From NCBI RefSeq assembly GCF_004345325.1, contig NZ_SLVJ01000005.1, positions 105,559-169,558 of the forward strand: a stretch of DNA of 64,000 nucleotides, read 5' to 3'. Shown piece by piece: positions 55,630 through 64,000 of this stretch (positions within the stretch are counted from its first letter, which is position 1; every line of letters begins with the position of its first letter). Position numbers and translations under genes: made by a program. The notes below the pieces were generated by a model. It did not search any database. It was not told where the DNA came from and saw nothing but the letters and a program-made list of their open reading frames with translations. Source of the DNA: Acinetobacter calcoaceticus. GTDB lineage: Bacteria > Pseudomonadota > Gammaproteobacteria > Pseudomonadales > Moraxellaceae.

Positions 55630-56739
55630 GTGTTTAATAAAGATCGTTTACGTATTGCTAAAGAACTTAGAGGGCTTAGCAATGCCGATTTCGCTAACAA
55701 ATTAGGTTGCTCAATTTCTAAAATTAAGCAGCTTTTGGATGTTGATAAAGAAATCAATGATAATGATCAACTTGAAATTTGTCATACATTAAATTTACCC
55801 ATGTCATTTTTCATGACAAATGAAATATCTCCACATGAAACTGATCAAATTTTTTATAGATCTCTAGCTCGCATTAAAGCACAGCATAGAAAAACTAATG
55901 AGGCATATACACTACTTGCATTAAGCATTAATAAATACTTAATGCAAAAAGTAAAATTACCAGTGTTTCATCGCCCTGATCTAGATATTACTGAGTTTTT
56001 AGGCCAGCCCAATTATGCTGAACATTTAGCATCAGAACTACGAGGTCTTTGGGCCCTTGGTAATCAGCCTATTAATAATATAATTTCTCTATGCGAATTA
56101 AAGGGAATTAGAGTTTTTAGATTACCTATGAAAATTAAGGAAATTGATGCTCTATCATTCTTCGATGATGAAAGTGGTTGTCCATTTATTTTTCTTAACA
56201 CTTTTAAGTCAGCAGAAAGAGCTCGCTTTGATTGTGCACATGAATTAGGACACATTGTTATGCATACGCATAATAAAAAAATTAGAGCTGAAAAAAAGGA
56301 TAATAGAGTTCTTGAAACTGAAGCAAATCAATTTTCATCAGAATTTCTAATGCCAACAGATGGATTCTTTTCTACTGTGCCTAGATATTTATCCCTTGAA
56401 AATATGATTGAGTATAAAAAAGTTTGGCGGACTTCTTTAAAAGCTATCAATTACAAGGCCCATAAACTTAATTTGATCAGTGACTGGGTTAATCGCAGTA
56501 ATGCTATGAAAATGAATTCATTAGGATTTAATATTAATGAACCAGAGGAAACTCATCGTGATGAAAGTCTAATGCTTCCAAAGATCATGTCAGTACTTTT
56601 CTCTCATCCATCATTTGATAAAAATAAAATGCTGGATGAGATTGGTATATCTGAAGATGACTTTAATATTCTGACCTTTGATGCTTTGTTAAAAGTTGAT
56701 CCCCCAAGGAAGAAACCAAAACTTTATATTGTTACATAA
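55630..56739 (+). CDS. XRE-family HTH / ImmA-IrrE metallopeptidase
   Basis: A 369-residue protein starting at GTG after a GAGG site. Residues about 5-60 form an XRE helix-turn-helix (LRIAKELRGLSNADFANKLG, CSISKIKQLLDV). Residues about 140-250 form an IrrE/ImmA zinc peptidase with HELGH at 204-208 and the downstream glutamate in ETEANQFSSEFLMP. In ICEBs1 ImmA cleaves an XRE repressor; in toxin systems such proteins act as antitoxin or regulator. Here the DNA-binding and peptidase parts are fused, so it may both repress and cleave its partner. The C-terminal 110 residues have no clear family. Confidence 0.85.
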   Translation: MFNKDRLRIAKELRGLSNADFANKLGCSISKIKQLLDVDKEINDNDQLEICHTLNLPMSFFMTNEISPHETDQIFYRSLARIKAQHRKTNEAYTLLALSINKYLMQKVKLPVFHRPDLDITEFLGQPNYAEHLASELRGLWALGNQPINNIISLCELKGIRVFRLPMKIKEIDALSFFDDESGCPFIFLNTFKSAERARFDCAHELGHIVMHTHNKKIRAEKKDNRVLETEANQFSSEFLMPTDGFFSTVPRYLSLENMIEYKKVWRTSLKAINYKAHKLNLISDWVNRSNAMKMNSLGFNINEPEETHRDESLMLPKIMSVLFSHPSFDKNKMLDEIGISEDDFNILTFDALLKVDPPRKKPKLYIVT

Positions 56740-56748
56740 AATAAAACA

Positions 56749-56789
56749 AAAAGAGCCTATATAAATTTAGTCGCTATATAGACTCTTTT
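56749..56789. terminator. bidirectional terminator in the middle of the cassette
   Basis: The arms AAAAGAG-C-CTATATA and TATATAG-A-CTCTTTT pair with one internal mismatch around an 11-base loop, with T-runs on both strands. It separates the two converging operons. Confidence 0.85.
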
Positions 56790-56861
56790 GATTTTTAAAA
56801 TATCTAGTTCATTATAATATTGGAGTCAAAAAGGCCTAATAAATATAATATTGATTAATTT

Positions 56862-57734
56862 CTAAATCGTTTGATTTATTCGTAAATAATTTCTTAGTCC
56901 TTCGCTCATACCAACCTCCCAATAATTTTTAAAAGGCGCTTCATCAATTAGTGGTTGTAGCGCATCGACAACAATATCTTCAATACTAATATTTTTTCTT
57001 AGCATGCTTCTAATTAATAAAAGTTTGGAGCTTAAGGTTGTAGCTGCTTGTTTTGCATATCTACTGCCTATACTAAAATCGTTAAAGAAGTTATTTACTC
57101 TAATTTTATCAATTTCATCCCAATAATCAGGTGGATTAACGCTGTATTTAAATATAGCTGGTGCATTATTCTCTTGAATAATATATTCTGCGGTTATCCA
57201 TTGTTCCTCAAAAAAGATTGGATTATCTAAATATGGGTGAATAGTTTGTTCTTCAGGTTTTGTCGCAAAAGATGTTTTCTTACTATCTAAATTACAATCT
57301 AAGCATGAAGGTATTAGGTTAGAAGGTAATACACTAAATTGTGGGAATTTTGTTTTTGGTAAAAAGTGATCTAAATTTTTAGGGGTACCAATTCCTCCAC
57401 AAAATGGACACTCTTCTTTAGATGCATTTAAAATTGCATCATATATTGCACGTGTCTCAATTTTTATTTCTGGAACAAAGTATGTTTCATATAATTTAAT
57501 ATAAGATTTTTTTTGAGCTTCAGAAATAGGTGCCGAATTATGACATCTTTGTAATTCATTATATGTATAAAGTTTTCCTTGAGGAACATCTAGTTCATAT
57601 TTTTTTCCATCTAATAAAATAGCAGCTTTATCTGTAAGAATTGTACTTTTTAATTCAGTATTTCGTGCTATACCATTTAAGCAAGCATCTATAACGTCAC
57701 TAAATTCATAAGCAGGTTTTTCTAATTTCTTCAC
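56862..57734 (-). CDS. HNH endonuclease (PtuB-like)
   Basis: A 290-residue nuclease. The zinc-supported HNH core is at residues 109-147: CPFC, the LDHFLPK dyad (D122, H123), the N139 in LPSNLIPSC and the second pair CLDC. This C-x-x-C...D-H...N...C-x-x-C arrangement is typical of PtuB and related effectors that cut DNA under control of an ATPase partner. It starts two bases after the ATPase stop, so translation is probably coupled. The N-terminal 100 residues and C-terminal helical region are specific to this family branch. Confidence 0.85.
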   Translation of the reverse strand: MKKLEKPAYEFSDVIDACLNGIARNTELKSTILTDKAAILLDGKKYELDVPQGKLYTYNELQRCHNSAPISEAQKKSYIKLYETYFVPEIKIETRAIYDAILNASKEECPFCGGIGTPKNLDHFLPKTKFPQFSVLPSNLIPSCLDCNLDSKKTSFATKPEEQTIHPYLDNPIFFEEQWITAEYIIQENNAPAIFKYSVNPPDYWDEIDKIRVNNFFNDFSIGSRYAKQAATTLSSKLLLIRSMLRKNISIEDIVVDALQPLIDEAPFKNYWEVGMSEGLRNYLRINQTI

Positions 57735-57736
57735 AA

Positions 57737-59329
57737 TTACTCACCTCTGTCTGCAATCATAATTTGTAGTAATGCACGCCCTTCAAATCCAATCTGATTA
57801 TTAAAGTCTCTTATAATTGATTTATAATCTTTACCTGAATTAACTGCTTCCTGAAGTATATTATGGAACCCAGAGTGGATTACCTCTAGGCCAAAAATTT
57901 CAGTTGTTAAGTCACTAACACTTTCTCCAAATGTTTCAATTTTTGGACGATCAGCTGTAATGCTTTTTCCACTTCTAAATAATTTCCATACACATGATTT
58001 TGGTATTTCTTGGAGTACTACTGGTGAGTGAGTAGCGATAATAGCTATAGCATTTCTATTAATTAATAAATCTGATAAAGCACGCACAAAGGCAGAAAGT
58101 AATGGGGGATGTAAATGACTTTCTGGTTCATCTAGTAAAACTAGAGAACGCTCATCAACTTTTTCAACCAATCTTGTTATTGTCATAAAAACAATGGAGT
58201 GACCCGAGCTCATACGTTCTAGAGTTTTTAGAACATATATTTGATACTCCTCAAGCATTTTATGTCTTCTTTCTTTATAGCTGATAGTATCGGTTTTATC
58301 TTGAAGATATTGTGTTGATAATTTTCCATAAACTTTATGTAAATCACTTAACTGCATAGCTGCAAAATTAATATCTGAACTTAATTTTTGTATCGCTTTG
58401 AGCCAACGTTCTGCTTTATCTTTTTGTGTAAAACAATTCATCAATGAGCGAATACATTCTAATCTTAATTCTTTAAAACCCAATAATTTTTCATCATTAT
58501 CAGCTTTTTTTAAGCCTAAATAAAAATAACAAGTACCTTTACTTGGATCAGGCTGCTCTTTAGGCGGGGTAAAAGGATCAAAAGCACTAAATGAAATTGA
58601 AATTAATGAACTAAAATAATCTTTATTCATTGATGGGTATCTATAGTCATATGGTTCAATTCTATATTCTTGATTATCTTCTGTATTTCTAATAGCAGAG
58701 ATTATATTGTTTAATACGGTAGTTTTTCCAACTCCATTACGGCCAATGATTGCGTGAATATTTGTAGATGGTTTAGTATCAATTTGAACATCAAAATCTA
58801 ATGAAAGCGCCCCCATATTTTCTGTTTCATTTCTAATAAAACTAAATTCAAATGGTGTGGACTCATTATTTCCATCAAGTACGTTTTTTAACTTACCACG
58901 TATAGCGGTTAAATATACATCTCTTAGTAGAGATGTACTAAAAACTTTTTCATTTTCTATTTTAGTAATCAACTCTGGGTGTTTTACTAAATCATTTATC
59001 CCAGTAAGATAGGCACTTCGAGTTGAAAGAGGAACTTTGCTTAATTTCTTATAGTATTCTATATCTGATGACAATGAAAAAAAACTATCTGATAAATTGG
59101 AGAAATTTCGTTTCATTTTAAGATGAGAGGCATTCTCAATACCTTCTGTTTGTCCTTTATAGCCGATTTTGACATCACCTAAATCATGGCTTACCCCATC
59201 TTGATCAAAAAGTTTTACTGCAAATTGTGTGCGAAAACTATAATCATTCCAATTATCGACTTTGAGATAAGCAATATTTTTTCCACTATCTTTAAACCAC
59301 TCATCGCTTCTTATTACTTCAAAACGCAT
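57737..59329 (-). CDS. AAA-family ATPase (OLD/PtuA-like)
   Basis: A 530-residue ATPase. The first 180 residues have no known fold and precede Walker A (IIGRNGVGKTTV, residues 194-206). An SSGHS signature (374-378), Walker B SLVLLDEPESHLHP (395-408) and the switch histidine IIATHSPVV (431-439) follow. This is the SMC/ABC-like ATPase core of OLD and PtuA proteins; no Toprim domain is present. With the coupled HNH gene it forms a Septu-like pair. The long domain ahead of Walker A differs from typical PtuA, where the P-loop is near the N-terminus. Confidence 0.85.
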   Translation of the reverse strand: MRFEVIRSDEWFKDSGKNIAYLKVDNWNDYSFRTQFAVKLFDQDGVSHDLGDVKIGYKGQTEGIENASHLKMKRNFSNLSDSFFSLSSDIEYYKKLSKVPLSTRSAYLTGINDLVKHPELITKIENEKVFSTSLLRDVYLTAIRGKLKNVLDGNNESTPFEFSFIRNETENMGALSLDFDVQIDTKPSTNIHAIIGRNGVGKTTVLNNIISAIRNTEDNQEYRIEPYDYRYPSMNKDYFSSLISISFSAFDPFTPPKEQPDPSKGTCYFYLGLKKADNDEKLLGFKELRLECIRSLMNCFTQKDKAERWLKAIQKLSSDINFAAMQLSDLHKVYGKLSTQYLQDKTDTISYKERRHKMLEEYQIYVLKTLERMSSGHSIVFMTITRLVEKVDERSLVLLDEPESHLHPPLLSAFVRALSDLLINRNAIAIIATHSPVVLQEIPKSCVWKLFRSGKSITADRPKIETFGESVSDLTTEIFGLEVIHSGFHNILQEAVNSGKDYKSIIRDFNNQIGFEGRALLQIMIADRGE

Positions 59330-59477
59330 TTCTTATTTTCCCCAAAATCATAATAATTGACAGAAATATCAATACATTGGGTACTATTATACGACAATTC
59401 AGAATAAAGGATACATAAACCAAGTCATATTTCTATACCATATATCACTATTTTAAAAATTTATATTACAAGATATT

Positions 59478-59673
59478 ATTCTCAAAATAACAAAACTCCC
59501 CCTACAGTTTCCTCATAAGCCGATGCCACCGAATACAAGCACAGCTTTTGTCATTCAAAAAAAAATCCCCCCACTGTAATGCTGCAACATTGTGTAGAAT
59601 CCCGATATCTTCGGTTCGAGCCTCACCTCAAACGCGAGAGCGGAAAATATCGGGATTGTGGACATTTGCTGGG
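59478..59673 (+). repeat. right direct repeat bounding the defence cassette
   Basis: About 196 bases matching 54551-54747. Here the hairpin arms AATCCCGATAT (59598-59608) and ATATCGGGATT (59647-59657) are perfect. It ends 54 bases beyond the helicase stop codon, so the repeat probably belongs to the backbone of the element and was duplicated when the cassette entered. Confidence 0.85.
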
Positions 59674-59727
59674 ACATAAAGATAACTTGGTTAGAGTTAC
59701 AAGGCTTTTGACCCACGCATAATGTGA

Positions 59728-61932
59728 TTACTTGCCTTTGATGACCTGACCACTATAGGGTGCGTATCGTTTACCATTCAGCTCAAAATCTACTTTTGTT
59801 GCTATAAAGGCATTTTGTAGATCGTGTATATGTAAATACTCAAAACCACCTACAGCAATACCATGAAATTCGAGATAACGTTTTTCAGGTTTGTTCTTAT
59901 TACGATCTTTGACTTCAAAATAAGTCGCAATAAAGTTCAACGCTTTTCCTGCTGCTACCTCTATTTCATCTGTTTTGTAATTATAATGCATCCCTTTGAT
60001 CAGTCGTTCTTTGATGATTGTATGCATTGGGAGATAGGTGTGCTTCTGCACAGCTTTAATGGTATTGGCAAGTAATGTACTTGCCTGTGAACCAGTAATT
60101 TTATGCCCATCGCATAAATACTTCTCAGGGGTTCGGCCATAGAACTTTCGTAACATATGCCTTACAAATTCATTTTTTGCATATGCTTCAGCTACCTTGG
60201 AAATCTCACTAAATCTTTTCTGAATCAAAATCTCTTTGATGTCATGCAGGTTAGAGATATGTTGTGCCAAATAGATCGTTTCATTTAATACCCTAGCAGT
60301 TTGCTCATGGTGCGGAATGTCATCGCCAGCGAATAACACCAGATCATCTATATAGTCTTCGTTTTTTTGTTTGGTCTGAATGAACTTATCTGAAATTTCC
60401 TTTAAGGTCTTAGGCTTAAAGGTCGAAGACTGAAATTCATCAAGAAACATACTGATTCCCAAATCTATGCTATTTGCGTAGGCTTGATCAGACAGGTTTT
60501 TTTGCTCATCAAAGAAGTCTTTGACATGTTGAGGTGTTTCAAGCTCATTATTTTTGATGAAAGTAATTTCACTATTAGGTAGAAATTTCTTGATGCGCCA
60601 TGCAAGATATTCAAAGCTACTGTAAATATGTCCTGTATCCATTTGGTAGAGTGTAGATACCAAACTGGCAATATTTTGAATTGACTTACCGTTATAGACT
60701 GTAAATAGTTTGCAATCAAACCAATCTTTGAAACTCTCGTTCATACGATTGATTTTGTCATAGATGTTTTGAATCTTTTCTTCATTTTGATAAAATTTAT
60801 AGTCATGAACCAAACTAGAAAGTCCCTCACCAATTTTGTATACCCTAGTGATAAATTCATCCATCATTTTTAGGTGTTTTTGGTGAACTGTTTTAATATT
60901 TTGGTTTGTCTGTAAAATCTCAGTATGCAATAAAATACAGCAAGGGACATTTGCTAAACGAAGTCTTCCAATGAATTGGACTAACTCTTCAACATGCGCC
61001 TGTTTACCTATGACAAATACTGAATCTATTTCAACTTGCTCATTATTCAGATTGACCGCCTCATCCATAATAGAAGTCGTAAAGACGATATCAATACCTT
61101 GAGGAATTTTTTGTGACTCAAAAATTTCTCGAACTTCAGAGTCGTTTTTAGACTTACTATGTACCACTAAGCATTTAAGCTTATATTTTTTTTCAAAATA
61201 GGATCTAAAATTATGGCATTTCTCTCGTGAGTTGACACGTACAAGTATAGTCTTACGAGGATGATTTTTAGGCAGTTTTTCATACTCTTTCTTAAGCTGC
61301 TTAATCCTTTTTTCAATGACAGCAATACTGGTATATTGGTCGCCTTTGAGTAAAGAAATGACTTCAATATTTCGTACTATAGGGTCACTATGTTCAACAA
61401 CATATTCATGATCAACTTTAATCTTTAATTGATTAAAGAGTTCATCTGTTTTAGTTGCAGTGAGACATAGTGCTGAGGGTATAGTCCTATTTTGCAAATG
61501 CCAAAGCACAGGTGTGAGTGCATCATCTCGAAATGACCCTGCTGAATAAAGTTTATGTGCCTCATCAACGACTAACAACGCCTTGGATTTTTGTGATGGC
61601 GTCATAAGCCCCATAATTTTGTCAAACTTATCATAAGTCGCAACAATGACACCTTTGAAGTTACGAACACTCTCATCGGGGCTATGGTTACCATAAAAAA
61701 ATAAATATTTTGAAGTGACAGTACCATAATGGTTTTTCAGCTCAGAGACTTTGTTCTGAGTGGGAACTAAAATGACTACCAATTCAAATTGATGTCTGAG
61801 TTCTTCCATTGTAAAAGTTGTCTTGCCAATTCCAGTCGGTGCGACCAAGAACGTAAGTTGAAAAGCTGGAGTTTTTAAGTGCAAATCAGCTAAATATTGA
61901 TCTTTTTCCAATACATATGATTTTTTAAGCAT
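59728..61932 (-). CDS. DEAH-box superfamily 2 helicase
   Basis: A 734-residue protein. Motif I is VAPTGIGKTTF (Walker A 31-38), motif II DEAH at 122-125 (LLVVDEAHKLYSA), motif III is LTATK, and the second RecA domain has FTTSIMDEAVNLNNEQVE and the Q-x-x-G-R-L-R pattern (FIGRLRLANVP). The C-terminal 350 residues are unique and end in a small domain with VKDRNKNKPEKRYLEFHGIA. It sits directly downstream of the integrase gene in the same direction; a replication or packaging role in a phage satellite or ICE is plausible. A relic of a relative is at 53639-53816. Confidence 0.75.
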   Translation of the reverse strand: MLKKSYVLEKDQYLADLHLKTPAFQLTFLVAPTGIGKTTFTMEELRHQFELVVILVPTQNKVSELKNHYGTVTSKYLFFYGNHSPDESVRNFKGVIVATYDKFDKIMGLMTPSQKSKALLVVDEAHKLYSAGSFRDDALTPVLWHLQNRTIPSALCLTATKTDELFNQLKIKVDHEYVVEHSDPIVRNIEVISLLKGDQYTSIAVIEKRIKQLKKEYEKLPKNHPRKTILVRVNSREKCHNFRSYFEKKYKLKCLVVHSKSKNDSEVREIFESQKIPQGIDIVFTTSIMDEAVNLNNEQVEIDSVFVIGKQAHVEELVQFIGRLRLANVPCCILLHTEILQTNQNIKTVHQKHLKMMDEFITRVYKIGEGLSSLVHDYKFYQNEEKIQNIYDKINRMNESFKDWFDCKLFTVYNGKSIQNIASLVSTLYQMDTGHIYSSFEYLAWRIKKFLPNSEITFIKNNELETPQHVKDFFDEQKNLSDQAYANSIDLGISMFLDEFQSSTFKPKTLKEISDKFIQTKQKNEDYIDDLVLFAGDDIPHHEQTARVLNETIYLAQHISNLHDIKEILIQKRFSEISKVAEAYAKNEFVRHMLRKFYGRTPEKYLCDGHKITGSQASTLLANTIKAVQKHTYLPMHTIIKERLIKGMHYNYKTDEIEVAAGKALNFIATYFEVKDRNKNKPEKRYLEFHGIAVGGFEYLHIHDLQNAFIATKVDFELNGKRYAPYSGQVIKGK

Positions 61933-61943
61933 GAAGCGTCCTT

Positions 61944-61972
61944 AGAGCATATCGCTTTACGCCATATGCTCT
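61944..61972. terminator. hairpin between the integrase and helicase genes
   Basis: The arms AGAGCATAT and ATATGCTCT pair perfectly around 11 bases. There is no T-run, so it is a possible operator or RNA-processing structure rather than a clear terminator. Confidence 0.45.
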
Positions 61973-61991
61973 GTAAAATGTGAGTTAAAGT

Positions 61992-63203
61992 TTAGGTATT
62001 AGGGCGAGCTTCGTTGATACGTTCAGCTAACATTTCAGAAGCATTACGTAGAGTGTCCTGACGTAGGTGGGCATAACGTTGTGTGGTTGTCGGCGAAGCA
62101 TGTCCTAGCAAATGCTGAACAACATAGATATCGCAACCATTGTTAACAGCCATGCTGGCAAAGTTATGTCTAAGGTCATGGATACGAAAATTTTCAATTT
62201 GTGCTGCTTGCAGAATATTTTGAAAAGTTTTACGTATATCGTTATATGGCAAAGCGGTTGCTGGATTTGCAAAGACATACGGATATTTGCGTGACATCTT
62301 TCGTATGGTTTGCTGTGCTTGGCTATTCAACTGAATAATGCGTGGTTTACCAGACTTATTCTCATTGAGTTTCCAAAGGTGATTAACCTCATCAAGATCA
62401 CTCCATTTTAAGTTAAGCACTTCACCTTTACGTGCTCCTGTTAGCAGCAGCATTTCTACAATGCTGACAATGATTTGATTATCAATTCCATAGTAGGCAT
62501 GATTTGCAAGAACCTTCATTAAGCGCTTGAGTTCATCTTCAGATAAATAGCGCTCAATATGATTTTGCTCTACGAATTTTTTTACTCGACTCATTGGGCT
62601 AATATCAATCAGTTCACGCTCAAAGGCGAGATTGAAGATACTACTGAGTAGAGCTCTAGAACGGTTCACTGTGGCATTAGATCGATTTTCTCCTTTTACC
62701 GTCAACATTAAGTCACTTAACATTGCAGCGGTGATTTTATTCAGCTGAATAGCACCTAAGATGGGCTCAATATGATTTTTGAATCTTGAGATATCATCTT
62801 TCCAAGACTTTTTGTTGAGCTTGGCAAGAGGCAAGTAAGTTTTGTAAAAGAAATCACTTAATGTCGCTACATTTTCAAAATGCTCCAATTCTGCAATTGG
62901 ATTAATACCTTGCTTCATTTTCGCGAGAAATGTTAGAACAATATTAATCGCCTGATCTAACGTGAGATCAGGATATTTGCCAAGGACCTTGCTGATTTTC
63001 TTTCCTTGATAAACACCTCTGAACATAAATGTTTTACTGACTTTAGAGACAACCACTTTTAAGGATTGTTGATAAGGAACTGAGTATTCGACTTTAGATT
63101 TTCCTTCAGGTATTACAAGACTATTCACATCAAATATAATTGGGCTATTAACAACCAATCTATTAGTTTGTGAATGAAAGTCATGGAGACTTCGGTGAGT
63201 CAT
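61992..63203 (-). CDS. tyrosine recombinase (integrase) of the second element
   Basis: A 403-residue integrase. The N-terminal part (YQGKKISKVLGKYPDLTLDQ) is the DUF4102-like arm-binding domain of P4-type integrases. The core-binding domain follows, and the catalytic residues are R in LTGARKGEVLNLKWSD, H-x-L-R-H in HDLRHNFAS, the second H in LLGHASPTTTQ and the nucleophile Y in RYAHL. The ATG at 63203 is preferred to 63218 because GGAGGA lies just upstream of it. P4-type integrases usually target tRNA 3' ends, which fits the tRNA half at 54076-54120. Confidence 0.9.
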   Translation of the reverse strand: MTHRSLHDFHSQTNRLVVNSPIIFDVNSLVIPEGKSKVEYSVPYQQSLKVVVSKVSKTFMFRGVYQGKKISKVLGKYPDLTLDQAINIVLTFLAKMKQGINPIAELEHFENVATLSDFFYKTYLPLAKLNKKSWKDDISRFKNHIEPILGAIQLNKITAAMLSDLMLTVKGENRSNATVNRSRALLSSIFNLAFERELIDISPMSRVKKFVEQNHIERYLSEDELKRLMKVLANHAYYGIDNQIIVSIVEMLLLTGARKGEVLNLKWSDLDEVNHLWKLNENKSGKPRIIQLNSQAQQTIRKMSRKYPYVFANPATALPYNDIRKTFQNILQAAQIENFRIHDLRHNFASMAVNNGCDIYVVQHLLGHASPTTTQRYAHLRQDTLRNASEMLAERINEARPNT

Positions 63204-63339
63204 TCTTCCTCCAGACAAAAAATAAGCGCACTAATCCCTGATCCTAAGACCATATCTTATGAAAAAGATGGGGAAAGTGCGCTGGGTTAAAGATACTAGT
63301 TCAAAACTCTTGAGCTAGAAAAATGAGTATTTGTGGACC

Positions 63340-63930
63340 TTATTCATATCCAAGCTTATATTTGAAATCAAAGTATTTTGGAGCTTTAGCATGTATATAA
63401 CGACTTAACTCATAGTTATAACTAGTGTCTATCAAGCCCACAACTGAATTCGCTAAGTCATCATAACTAAGATCATCAAATATTGAGTAACAAACAACAA
63501 TAATCACCTGACCATAAATTTGATTATCTTCATTCAACAATAAATATCCTAGCGTTTTATAATGTATAAAATCGCCATCATAATAAGGTGAAACTGGCAT
63601 CATCACTACTTTACTTGGTAAAGTGTCTCTAATCGGTTTAGTTAAGTGATACATAGAATAATTTGATACTTGAAAAATGGGGCGGTTAGGCCATTCGCCT
63701 ATATCCTCAAATGGGCCATTTCCATCATCAAGAAATCCAACTGTTAAATCACTCAACTTATATTCAGCTATCTTAGCACCTACTTTTTCACAAGATAATC
63801 CACAGTTAAGAATGAGCTCATGATTAAGAACAGTCACAACATCATTATCTCCATTACTTTCATCATTATAATAAATAATATGACATGTTTGTTTATCAGA
63901 GTTGCTAAGGTAATGCTCCCTAAAAATAAT
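63340..63930 (-). CDS. hypothetical protein, 5' end cut by an insertion
   Basis: An open frame of at least 165 codons from a GTG at 63837, but the frame stays open upstream (REHYLSNSDKQTCHIIYYND, ESNGDNDVVTVLNHELILNC) to about 63930, where IS-like sequence begins. The true N-terminus is therefore probably beyond the insertion. The visible part (NRPIFQVSNYSMYHLTKPIR, YHGDFIHYKTLGYLL-like strands) has no family I recognise. It is AT-rich like the rest of the island. Confidence 0.55.
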   Translation of the reverse strand: MIFREHYLSNSDKQTCHIIYYNDESNGDNDVVTVLNHELILNCGLSCEKVGAKIAEYKLSDLTVGFLDDGNGPFEDIGEWPNRPIFQVSNYSMYHLTKPIRDTLPSKVVMMPVSPYYDGDFIHYKTLGYLLLNEDNQIYGQVIIVVCYSIFDDLSYDDLANSVVGLIDTSYNYELSRYIHAKAPKYFDFKYKLGYE

Positions 63931-64000
63931 TGAACTTAAAAGTAGAAAATCTAATACCCTTGATTTAAGGAGATTTTCTATGAAAACATCTAAGTATTCC
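63931..64000 (+). mobile_element. left end of an IS3-family insertion sequence
   Basis: A start codon at 63980 after an AAGGAG site gives MKTSKYS, the usual beginning of IS3-family OrfA proteins in Acinetobacter (as recalled). The bases TGAACTTAAAAGTAG at 63931 onward are a candidate left terminal repeat, since IS3 elements begin TG. The element continues beyond the window. Confidence 0.55.

Noticed and set aside
56862..59329. A retron with ATPase-HNH effectors
   Set aside because: No reverse transcriptase gene and no msr-msd-like structure is found next to the pair.

Overview
The window looks like chromosomal DNA of an Acinetobacter species. The support is gene content and arrangement: RecA next to RecX, an AlkB-type alkane hydroxylase divergent from an AraC-type regulator, an isc operon running iscR-iscS-iscU-iscA-hscB-hscA-fdx, a PpiD/HU pair, Mfd, and a type I-F CRISPR array. 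Identifications come from reading the sequence and from recall of protein families; no database search was run.

Bases 1-12300 are accessory. They hold an MFS transporter, a MoaF-like protein, a DUF2164 protein, and a type I-F CRISPR array (31 intact repeats plus one interrupted terminal repeat) with no cas gene in view. Next is a leftward catabolic cluster (aldehyde dehydrogenase, hpaF, hpaH, hpaI) that lacks the usual ring-cleavage and decarboxylase genes but contains a coding remnant, with an AraC-type regulator beside it. Around the array lie repeat-rich intergenic bases: copies of a palindrome that interrupts the CRISPR hairpin, and two hairpins whose stems covary.

Bases 12300-46800 are mostly core chromosome: a YrfG-like phosphatase with HslR, recA-recX, the SRP RNA (minus strand), ybgF, alkM/alkR, ppiD, hupB, a phasin, the isc operon behind two IscR-type sites, a class III nucleotide cyclase, a HIT protein, mfd, a hydantoin-type transporter/racemase/LysR set, nnrD, and an iron block (TonB receptor, siderophore-interacting protein, Fur-like boxes). 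A 56-residue YdcA-like secreted protein sits at 41903-42073.

Bases 46900-64000 are an island of at least two integrative elements. A direct repeat of about 198 bp (46925-47122 and 53891-54089) carries a tRNA 3' end plus its terminator; the right copy extends to the anticodon loop. Between the copies is a decayed prophage: a frameshifted integrase, duplicated and broken lysis genes (spanin, amidase), truncated phage genes, and a relic of a helicase whose intact relative lies in the next element. The second element has a tyrosine integrase (61992-63203) and a DEAH helicase (59728-61932). It carries a four-gene cassette bounded by direct repeats of about 197 bp (54551-54747 and 59478-59673), each with a long hairpin. 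The cassette has two converging operons: an unknown protein with an XRE-ImmA/IrrE metallopeptidase, and an AAA ATPase with an HNH nuclease (Septu-like). This repeat-bounded cassette is the best candidate for an undescribed defence system or cargo-exchange mechanism. At the right edge an IS3-family element appears to interrupt another gene.
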